A DNA stretch of 31,474 nucleotides, from positions 1 to 31,474 of the forward strand of contig JABXKC010000036.1 of the NCBI GenBank assembly GCA_013375495.1, in the 5' to 3' direction. The stretch's first letter is position 1; each line of letters begins with the position of its first letter. The DNA comes from Promethearchaeota archaeon (GTDB taxonomy: Archaea; Asgardarchaeota; Lokiarchaeia; Sigynarchaeales; SOKP01). A program made the translations under genes and the position numbers. The notes under the pieces were generated by a model. It had not been told where the DNA came from. It did not search any database and saw only the letters and a list, made by a program, of their open reading frames with translations. Positions 25,109 through 31,474 of the stretch are shown here, in pieces.

Positions 25109-25346
25109 TTTCATAACATTTTATTACTACATCATTGCTTTTAAGCCCATTTGGGCAACATCTTAAATTTTATGAATTTTTTTATTTTTCTTTTTTACTT
25201 TGACTACTTTATTTAAACAATAACTTTTAAATATCTAAAATATAATCATAAATTTGACTGTATTGTTGAATTTTAAAATATCTCTAAGGATATTTTAGGG
25301 TTTAGTCCAAAAGATTTTCACGAAACAATAATGAAGTGATAATAAA

Positions 25347-26321
25347 ATGCCTGAAAGTAGTGATATTTTAAACGATCTTAACAAAGTTTTTATACCTTGT
25401 AGAACGGTTTTAGAGATGGAAGCATTAACTTCACTGTTCTTAGAGTATTATAATTATGATCTAATTAAAGAAATACCAAAAAGTCAACCTGAAAGTCAAA
25501 AAATTATTGAAGTTTTCCGGATTTTAGACTGCCAACCTCTTGAAAATATTATAAAATATTTTATTGATGGCGTTGTCCAAAAACTCAAACCCATAGTAAT
25601 GTATGAAAGGGATCATCACGATCGGTTTAGAATGGGGAATGTTGTGGCTTATACGAAAACACGCGTGTGTCTTTATTTAGCTTTACATAGATTGAAGTTA
25701 AAATTTATGTTCATAAAACATTTTATGGACATTTTTAAAGACAATGAATTTAAATTAAACATACCGGAAGAACGAGGGGATTTAGCACCTCACATGTTTA
25801 TTTCTTCCTTCTATATGGATTATACTCATAAGAATAAGATGAATCTTAAATTGATGCTTTCATCGAAAAGAGTTTCAGACAGAGTTAGGAAATTAATAGA
25901 TCTTAAGGATATAATTACTAACGAGGATATAATTAATGCGATAACTTTTAAGAGGTATTTAGACGATAATAATAGAATAAAGTTTATAATGAGAGAAATT
26001 AAAGCTTCAATTTTCGTTTGTAAAGTAATGTTCGCACAAATGGATGTATTTGATCCGTTTTCTGAAGGAAAAGAAGTCATGATTGATGCTGAAGAATTTA
26101 TGATAAACCAAGATTTTATTCCAGTATTAATCCCCGCAATATCAAACGCTTATTCTGGTAGCAATAAGGCTCAACTTGAAGATCTATTTCGAGCGTATGA
26201 TTTTATGATGAAAAGAGTATTAGAGGGTATTAATTACGCTATAGAAATAGCTTCAGGTGGGCAAATCCTTCTGGGTTTAGAGGATACAATATATAACTCA
26301 GGAAATATCTTCGACATCTAA
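25347..26321 (+). CDS. Unknown 324-residue helical protein next to actin
   Basis: I do not recognise this protein. It is 324 residues, soluble by composition, and mostly helical. It has no membrane helix, no clustered Cys/His and no nucleotide-binding loop. Notable segments are YERDHHDRFRMGNVVAYTKTRVCLYLALHRLKLKF (two-part helix around residues 88-120) and the final helical stretch LEDLFRAYDFMMKRVLEGINYAIEIASGGQ. ATG at 25347 is preceded by GTGAT, with six nt between, as for other genes here. It is the second gene after actin in the same direction, separated by non-coding gaps with a terminator-like tract, so an operon is unlikely. Confidence 0.7.
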   Translation: MPESSDILNDLNKVFIPCRTVLEMEALTSLFLEYYNYDLIKEIPKSQPESQKIIEVFRILDCQPLENIIKYFIDGVVQKLKPIVMYERDHHDRFRMGNVVAYTKTRVCLYLALHRLKLKFMFIKHFMDIFKDNEFKLNIPEERGDLAPHMFISSFYMDYTHKNKMNLKLMLSSKRVSDRVRKLIDLKDIITNEDIINAITFKRYLDDNNRIKFIMREIKASIFVCKVMFAQMDVFDPFSEGKEVMIDAEEFMINQDFIPVLIPAISNAYSGSNKAQLEDLFRAYDFMMKRVLEGINYAIEIASGGQILLGLEDTIYNSGNIFDI

Positions 26322-26448
26322 ATCACAATTTCGAAAAATTTTCAATTTTGCCTCCAATACATTCAATTTTAGTCCACTATAAAAAATGTTAAAAATTAAA
26401 TTAGATTAAATATTTAGGAATGCAAATATACACACATTTCGAATTTCC

Positions 26449-27759
26449 ATGCTTAAAAGGGGACAAGATTCCACTCGATTTACGTCAGATTTTAACCACA
26501 TGTTAAAAATCGTTATTCTAAATAGCTTAGGATTTTTTTTTATCGGTTTTTTAGTTCCAATAATTGCGCGATACAATATGGTTGCCACTGCTATACAAAT
26601 TAGTTTGATCGTCTCGTTTCAAGTATTAGGTCGAACCATTAGTGGTACTTTCACGGGATTTTTAACTGATCGAATGAAATCACGGAAAAAACTCGTTTTA
26701 ATAGGGTCAATTGGTAGAGGAATCTCATATTTCATAATTTATACCGCTATAATTTTAAATTCTTTAATAATGCTAGGAATAGGAACCTTTATTCTAGGTT
26801 TTATGGCGGGTGTTTTCTGGGTGCCATTTAATACTTTAATAGCAGAAAAATCGAATAAAGATAATCGTTCTGAAGCTTACGGAAAAAGAAATTCTGCTAA
26901 TGCAATAGGTCAAATGATTGGGGGCGTTATAGGTTTTATTCTTCTAATGATACTTGGTTATTTCACTATTAATCCCCTTCTTTTATATGCTAGCATTCCA
27001 ATATTTGGTGTTGCCAACTTTATTGCGGGTTTTAAATTCAATCGGGAAGTGGACGAAACAATAAAATTCAACGAAATCTCCGACCATCTTAATAATCCAC
27101 CCATCAAAGAAAATACCGATGATCAATCTAAACTTGCAGGATCTATTATATTAGGATCAATTATCCTAATGTTAGTATTACTTCTAAGTAATATTAACGG
27201 TACAATCGCAAAACCTTTTTTAAATATTTATGTGATTGAAACTATTGAAAGTAACGTTCAATTAGTTACCTGGGCTTATTTACCTGCGGGAATTGTCGCA
27301 ACACTTTTAGCTCCAAAATTGGGAGTGTTTGTGGATAAGTTTCGACCTGCGATAGGTATAACAATTACAAGTACACTAGGAGCGTTGGTCACGTGGTTAT
27401 TAATAAATTCAGCTAATATTTGGGTTTTTACATTCCTTTTATTAATTGATCTTACAATTATGATTGCCTCAGGATTAATTTTTCAGAATTTACTAAGTAG
27501 GATATCTTTAAAAAATCGTGGTAAAATTTTAGGTTCAGGTGAATTTTTTCAATTTCTTGGAAGCTTTATTGGACCACTTTTAGGAGGTTTAGTTTGGGAT
27601 TTTATTGATCCAAGATATCCTTTTATTATATCAATATTCGTTGAATTATCACTAATACCACTTTACTTAGTCGTTGTTTATTACTTAATACCGCATTTAG
27701 CAGAAACTTATAGTATAGAAAATGAAAAAAGGAGTAGTAGGAAAAATAGTAATACTTAA
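26449..27759 (+). CDS. Major facilitator superfamily transporter
   Basis: A 436-residue membrane protein with about twelve hydrophobic helices in two halves split by a charged loop (residues ~200-230, KFNREVDETIKFNEISDHL). The loop between helices 2 and 3 has the MFS motif A-like GFLTDRMKSRKKL (basic residues after GxxxDR). The second half repeats this weakly (LGVFVDKFRPAIG). The substrate cannot be told; the pattern resembles drug or sugar efflux pumps. A TATA-like stretch lies ~35-45 nt before the ATG, so the leader would be short. Its stop is 13 nt from the convergent FrhB-like gene. Confidence 0.85.
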   Translation: MLKRGQDSTRFTSDFNHMLKIVILNSLGFFFIGFLVPIIARYNMVATAIQISLIVSFQVLGRTISGTFTGFLTDRMKSRKKLVLIGSIGRGISYFIIYTAIILNSLIMLGIGTFILGFMAGVFWVPFNTLIAEKSNKDNRSEAYGKRNSANAIGQMIGGVIGFILLMILGYFTINPLLLYASIPIFGVANFIAGFKFNREVDETIKFNEISDHLNNPPIKENTDDQSKLAGSIILGSIILMLVLLLSNINGTIAKPFLNIYVIETIESNVQLVTWAYLPAGIVATLLAPKLGVFVDKFRPAIGITITSTLGALVTWLLINSANIWVFTFLLLIDLTIMIASGLIFQNLLSRISLKNRGKILGSGEFFQFLGSFIGPLLGGLVWDFIDPRYPFIISIFVELSLIPLYLVVVYYLIPHLAETYSIENEKRSSRKNSNT

Positions 27760-27772
27760 AATTTTTAACTAT

Positions 27773-28888
27773 TTAAGATCTTTTACTTTTAAATGTGGTT
27801 TCTGCTCGTTCAATTTTCTTTTTACTAAATTCTTTAATTTTTATCAGCATTTCATCTTTTTTATTTAGTTCATTTAAATCTTTTGGTTCTTTGATATATC
27901 CTTTATTTATAGCGTTTCTATAGAGTTCTTCCCCAATCTTAGTTCGAATAATCGCTGTAGTTAATTTTTCTTCTGATCCGAGACCTCCAAAAGAGATATC
28001 TGCATATATATTGGAAAAATCAGGGCATGCAAAGCAAGCAGGCCGTCCAATTTCGTGTAAATCAGAAAAAGAGATATGTAATACTTTATTATTTTTGAAA
28101 TACAGGATAAGATCTTCCCTAATATTCATACTCTCAACATCCTCAAATGAAAACTTAAATTTCTCTTCAAGCATTTTTCTATCCTCATCGCTAAATGAAA
28201 AATTTAAATAACAGAATAAACCTAATGCGTATTTGACGATGTGCGCCGGAAGTATGCTTAATTCTTGCATTTTTCTAATTGAATTTATCTGACAAGGAGT
28301 TCCAACAACAGCTATATTTAACAAATCTGGGCTCATAACTTTTTTCAAAGTAATATTGGTAGCAATAAATGTGTTATACTTTTCCAAACCGACAACTTGA
28401 CTAGAAATATCATAATGAGACCCAGCAGCTTCTATTAAATCTTCTTTCGTTGTAGCAAAAAATGGAACTCTATTAAAAAGTCCCTTTCTTTTACAAACAA
28501 TTGCTCCGTCTATTAACCTGTTATCTAATAAATAGCTTAAAATAGCGGTAATAGCACCACCATCAGTACCTTGCTTTCTAATTTCTTCAGAAGTAGCATG
28601 ACAGGAAGCAACTTTTATCTGATTTCCAATAGGAGCCTTATATTTAAATTTGGCGTTTAATTGATCGTTTAAGACATGTGTTTGAGGACATACAAAATAA
28701 CAAATACCACATTTAAGGCATTTATCTTTATCTACATATTTTGGGGGTCCTGACTCTGACATTTCAATAGCTTTCATTTCCCCAGCTGAACAAAAACTAA
28801 CACATCCCCCACACTCTCCACATAATCCTGGTTCATGAACTTCTTTTATTAAATCTTCAAATGTTTTTGAAATTGCATTTTCAACCAT
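27773..28888 (-). CDS. FrhB/FpoF-like F420-dependent iron-sulfur flavoprotein
   Basis: A 371-residue protein of the coenzyme F420 hydrogenase/dehydrogenase beta family. The N-terminus carries two [4Fe-4S] motifs: CGECGGCVSFCSAG (third-residue Ser instead of the usual Pro after the last Cys) and CLKCGICYFVCPQT. The core has GTDGGAITAILSYLLDN, VVGTPCQINSIRKMQ and CFACPDFSNIYADISFGGLGS, all family landmarks. Relatives oxidise or reduce F420 with FAD and pass electrons to ferredoxin or a partner. The start ATG 28888 follows AGGTGA by six nt. It is the last gene of a minus-strand redox run, 49 nt after the HydG-like gene, so it probably feeds F420 electrons into that complex. Confidence 0.88.
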   Translation of the reverse strand: MVENAISKTFEDLIKEVHEPGLCGECGGCVSFCSAGEMKAIEMSESGPPKYVDKDKCLKCGICYFVCPQTHVLNDQLNAKFKYKAPIGNQIKVASCHATSEEIRKQGTDGGAITAILSYLLDNRLIDGAIVCKRKGLFNRVPFFATTKEDLIEAAGSHYDISSQVVGLEKYNTFIATNITLKKVMSPDLLNIAVVGTPCQINSIRKMQELSILPAHIVKYALGLFCYLNFSFSDEDRKMLEEKFKFSFEDVESMNIREDLILYFKNNKVLHISFSDLHEIGRPACFACPDFSNIYADISFGGLGSEEKLTTAIIRTKIGEELYRNAINKGYIKEPKDLNELNKKDEMLIKIKEFSKKKIERAETTFKSKRS

Positions 28889-28937
28889 TTATTTTCACCT
28901 ATCTTCTATTAATTTTAAAAATTATTTTTATCTTATT

Positions 28938-29777
28938 CTAATATTCATTTGGCATTTTTTTAAGTTCTGCGAGTGAAAAAACAGGTCCATCTATACAAAC
29001 GAACTTACTTCCAATATTACATCGTCCACACTTTCCGATTCCACATTTCATTCTCATTTCTAAAGAATTAAGAATCTGCTCGTCTTTCCAACCCACTTTC
29101 ACTAATTCATCCACAGCTGTTCGTATCATAATCGGAGGACCACAGATAATTGCTACAGCATTATCTGGGGAGGGCGCAACTTCCTTAACTATTGCCGCAA
29201 CAAATCCAACTTTTCGAGTCCAGCCTTCCTCATCGCGATCGATAGTTAAGACAACATTTATATCGTCTCGTTTTTCCCATTCTTCCAAAACATCTCTATA
29301 TAAAACTTCGCCCGAATCTCGATTACCATAAATTACCGTTAGATCTCCGTAATCTTTTCTGTGTTTTTCGTCTAAAACATACAAAACCAGTGAGCGTAAA
29401 GTCGAGAACGCAAAACCACCGCCAATGACGACTATATTCTTTCCTTTTAACTCTTCCATTGGCCAACCGTTCCCTAAAGGACCTCTCACGCCAATAGTAT
29501 CTCCAATCTCGCTATTATGAAACGCAGAGGTAACCGTTCCCATTTTTTTAATCGTAAATTTAATGGAGCCCTCTTCAGTTGGGGATGAGGCTATACCTAT
29601 AGGACATTCTCCCTTTCCGATAATGCTAATCTCAGCAAACTGTCCAGGGTTATAATCAAAAGCTTTATATTCTACTTCATTTTGAAATTCTAATTCTACT
29701 GTTTTGATGTCGTTAACTTCATTTTCAGATACCATTGACTTTACTTTCGTTAATATTGGAATATATGGATTAGGCAC
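28938..29777 (-). CDS. HydG/FlxA-like FAD-dependent NAD(P)H oxidoreductase subunit
   Basis: A 279-residue ferredoxin-NADP reductase-type protein. The N-terminal FAD domain has GQFAEISIIGKGECPIGIAS and IGVRGPLGNGWP; the NAD(P) domain has VVIGGGFAFSTLRSLVLYVL and ICGPPIMIRTAVDELVKVGW. A C-terminal [2Fe-2S]-type cluster follows, CGIGKCGRCNIG...C, as in PyrK, AsrB and sulfhydrogenase gamma. The start GTG 29777 overlaps the end of the HydB-like gene by eight nt and follows GGTGA, so translation is coupled. It would exchange electrons between NAD(P)H and the iron-sulfur subunits beside it. Confidence 0.9.
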   Translation of the reverse strand: MPNPYIPILTKVKSMVSENEVNDIKTVELEFQNEVEYKAFDYNPGQFAEISIIGKGECPIGIASSPTEEGSIKFTIKKMGTVTSAFHNSEIGDTIGVRGPLGNGWPMEELKGKNIVVIGGGFAFSTLRSLVLYVLDEKHRKDYGDLTVIYGNRDSGEVLYRDVLEEWEKRDDINVVLTIDRDEEGWTRKVGFVAAIVKEVAPSPDNAVAIICGPPIMIRTAVDELVKVGWKDEQILNSLEMRMKCGIGKCGRCNIGSKFVCIDGPVFSLAELKKMPNEY

Positions 29778-30831
29778 TTAATTTCTCACCCTCTTCTTTT
29801 TTTTCAATTTCGAGAATTTTATCAATTATTAATCGTAGTTCGTTATTAACGGGACATGCGATAATGCATCTCCCGCACCCCACGCACCCTAAACAATCGT
29901 AATTCGAGGGATAATAGCTAAATTTGTGCATTATTCGGTTTCTACACCTTTGTATTTTTTCCGGGCGAGGGTTGTGACCACTCGTTTCAAGCGTGTAAAG
30001 ACACGACTGACAAGTGTCCCAAATCCTTATCCGTCTACCACGGTTATTGTATTCATCGTTTTCGTCGATAACGTCAAAACAGGTACAAGTAGGGCAGAGA
30101 AACGTACACGAGCTGCATCCGATACAGCTTTCGCTAATTTCTTGCCAAACGGGATGTTCGAAGTTTTCGTCTAACACTTTTGTAACTAAATCGAAATTGA
30201 ATTTAGTTGTGAAAGAATCTTCCGCTTGCTTGGCTAACTCTTTGGATTTTTCTAAATCCTCCTTTTTCGCGTCAGTAAGCCAAGATAACTTAGTTAAGAG
30301 GTTCTTACCTTTTTCGCTTATGGCCTCAACTAAAAATTTATCTCCTAAATCCGACAAAAATATATCTGTGCTTTCCTTTTGAAATGGGTGACCGCCTACA
30401 GACGTACAAAAGCACGATTGCCTCGGACTATTACAACCAATACCGATAATCGTCGCGTTTTCACGTTTTTTAAGAAATACATCGTCTTGAAAGTCACCGG
30501 AAGCAAAAAAATCCTCTAACAGCTTAAAACTATACGCATCGCAAGGTCGGACTCCGAAAATTAAGAGTTTGTCCTCGAGATCTTTTCTTTCTTCAATTAT
30601 AACGTCCTTTCCTTCGTATATATACTCAAAAATAGTTTCTTTTTGAGGAAATAATACATCTTTCGGGGGAACTTTCGAGTTCAAGTAATTTAAATCAATT
30701 TCTTCTGCATTTGAAATCTTCTTAAAGGCTATATTACCTTTTACTTTAGTGGGAGCGTAAAATTTGTATTCATTTACCAACTCGTTATACAATTTTCCAA
30801 CTTCTTCTTTTTTTAGTAATTTTTCAGCCAT
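29770..30831 (-). CDS. HydB/AsrA/FlxB-like 4Fe-4S electron-transfer subunit
   Basis: A 353-residue protein. The C-terminal third has two [4Fe-4S] motifs: CIGCSSCTFLCPTCTC (~235-250) and CLGCVGCGRCIIACPVN (~315-331). The middle carries GVRPCDAYSF and GCNSPRQSCFCTSVGGHPF, hallmarks of the sulfhydrogenase beta/anaerobic sulfite reductase A family. It partners the HydG-like protein encoded downstream and relays electrons from NAD(P)H. No NiFe hydrogenase or siroheme subunit is in the window, so a Flx-Hdr-like bifurcating complex is as likely as a hydrogenase. Its bases are visibly richer in CG dinucleotides than most neighbours. Confidence 0.9.
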   Translation of the reverse strand: MAEKLLKKEEVGKLYNELVNEYKFYAPTKVKGNIAFKKISNAEEIDLNYLNSKVPPKDVLFPQKETIFEYIYEGKDVIIEERKDLEDKLLIFGVRPCDAYSFKLLEDFFASGDFQDDVFLKKRENATIIGIGCNSPRQSCFCTSVGGHPFQKESTDIFLSDLGDKFLVEAISEKGKNLLTKLSWLTDAKKEDLEKSKELAKQAEDSFTTKFNFDLVTKVLDENFEHPVWQEISESCIGCSSCTFLCPTCTCFDVIDENDEYNNRGRRIRIWDTCQSCLYTLETSGHNPRPEKIQRCRNRIMHKFSYYPSNYDCLGCVGCGRCIIACPVNNELRLIIDKILEIEKKEEGEKLSA

Positions 30832-30847
30832 ATCTTAACCACTTCTC

Positions 30848-31474
30848 TTAATCTTCTTCTAACATAAATTCTTCTGCGTCTTCCATTTTAAAATCTACCA
30901 TTGGCGGTAAAGTATCAGGATCGAGACCCGAAGTAAAACCAAAGCGTTCCTTTACTATTTTTTCTAATTTTCTATTGATGAGGTTTAGATCGATTCCCAT
31001 TGGACACACCAACGAGCACGCGCCACAAGCAACGCACCTACCCGCCATGTGCATCGCGCGGATCAAATGGTATACGATAATATCTGGTAAATCCGTTGTC
31101 TTCCCAAACCAGATTGGTTTGTTCTGATCGACAAAACAGAGACTGCAATAACACATAGGACACGCTTCTCTACACGCGTAGCACCTCGTACACACGCTTA
31201 ACGCGTCCGTAATATATTCCCATTTTTCTTCGGGCGTTTTCGAATCGAACTCTTCAATGTCGGTAAAATCGTCTACTATGTCTGAATATTCCTCGCACTC
31301 GCCCACATATAAATCCGGAAACTTTGAAACTAAAGGAGGTTTCCTAATTTTGCACGTTTTGCATAAATCATTTACATACTCGTCGAATAGAAACTCTTTT
31401 TCAAAATCTTTTCCCTTAACAATAACATTATTACCCAACACGGAGACCTCAAGAATCTCTCTTTCTCCGATTTC
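30848..31474 (-). CDS. Dicluster 4Fe-4S ferredoxin subunit (FlxC-like), 5' end outside window
   Basis: The minus-strand frame is open to the window edge (208 codons seen, first ones EIGEREILEVSV), so the N-terminus is probably cut; a TTG at 31441 is an internal candidate start. It has an early CKTC pair, then CTRCYACREACPMCYC and CVACGACSLVCPMG, two [4Fe-4S] sites like those of HdrC and FlxC. The acidic tail (DAEEFMLEED) is typical of small electron-transfer subunits. It lies 16 nt before the HydB-like gene and so opens the visible part of the operon. In Flx-Hdr complexes a dicluster subunit joins FlxA/FlxB to HdrABC; this placement is inference. Confidence 0.8.
   Translation of the reverse strand, partial: EIGEREILEVSVLGNNVIVKGKDFEKEFLFDEYVNDLCKTCKIRKPPLVSKFPDLYVGECEEYSDIVDDFTDIEEFDSKTPEEKWEYITDALSVCTRCYACREACPMCYCSLCFVDQNKPIWFGKTTDLPDIIVYHLIRAMHMAGRCVACGACSLVCPMGIDLNLINRKLEKIVKERFGFTSGLDPDTLPPMVDFKMEDAEEFMLEED

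Noticed and set aside
30014..30382. Plus-strand 122-codon open frame
   Set aside because: Antisense to the HydB-like iron-sulfur gene, whose Cys motifs are intact.
1..31474. CRISPR arrays, insertion sequences, rRNA genes and in-frame selenocysteine TGA codons
   Set aside because: Looked for and not seen: no spaced direct repeats, transposase-like proteins or rRNA signatures, and the redox genes show ordinary Cys at their motifs.

Overview
The window is strongly AT-rich and archaeal. It carries TFB (TFIIB), RNA polymerase subunit RpoK, the XPF-family helicase-nuclease Hef, TATA-type promoters and intron-containing tRNAs. An actin close to eukaryotic actin, a Ras/Rab-type GTPase, a roadblock-like protein and a JAMM protease point to an Asgard archaeon, most likely of the Lokiarchaeia. 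Clear Shine-Dalgarno sites of the AGGTGA type precede several genes.

Layout. 1-1089: 3'-truncated membrane cytochrome/iron-sulfur protein (HdrE-like with HdrC/D-like ferredoxin domain). 1301-2638: roadblock-like protein and a DUF2110-like protein. 2646-2846: tRNA-Val and an interrupted tRNA-Ser. 2980-4804: membrane acyltransferase and JAMM protease. 5010-5239: interrupted tRNA-Ser and tRNA-Lys. 5273-7359: two tandem paralogues joining a ribbon-helix-helix-like domain, a HisKA-like helix and a receiver domain. 7666-8803: inverted repeats and TFB. 8915-11375: PiT phosphate transporter with two PhoU/DUF47-like partners. 11565-14749: small zinc ribbon, TldD and TldE. 14746-17018: DUF1616-like membrane protein, UDP-sugar epimerase/decarboxylase and a GTPase with a C-terminal zinc ribbon. 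17225-20897: class III aminotransferase and Hef. 21036-21203: a tRNA-Leu-like gene apparently broken by several introns. 21316-22695: rpoK, a winged-helix protein and a GNAT acetyltransferase. 23033-26321: actin, a membrane winged-helix protein and an unknown helical protein. 26449-27759: MFS transporter. 27773-31474: FrhB-like, HydG-like, HydB-like and a dicluster ferredoxin, probably one redox operon running in from the right edge.

The redox genes at both ends (HdrE-like on the left; HydB/HydG/FrhB-like on the right, with no NiFe subunit in view) suit an anaerobe using ferredoxin, NAD(P)H, F420 and thiol/disulfide couples. The Asgard cytoskeletal and signalling genes are scattered singly, not in one operon.

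Three signals deserve most attention. (1) Four of five tRNA genes are interrupted, two of them in the T-loop by 30-nt inserts. (2) Several genes lack ATG/GTG/TTG where their domain needs to begin, but have AUC, AUU or AUA in frame, in two cases exactly 7 nt after a GGTGA Shine-Dalgarno. (3) The tandem RHH/HisKA/receiver proteins lack any ATPase domain. There is no CRISPR array, insertion sequence or rRNA.
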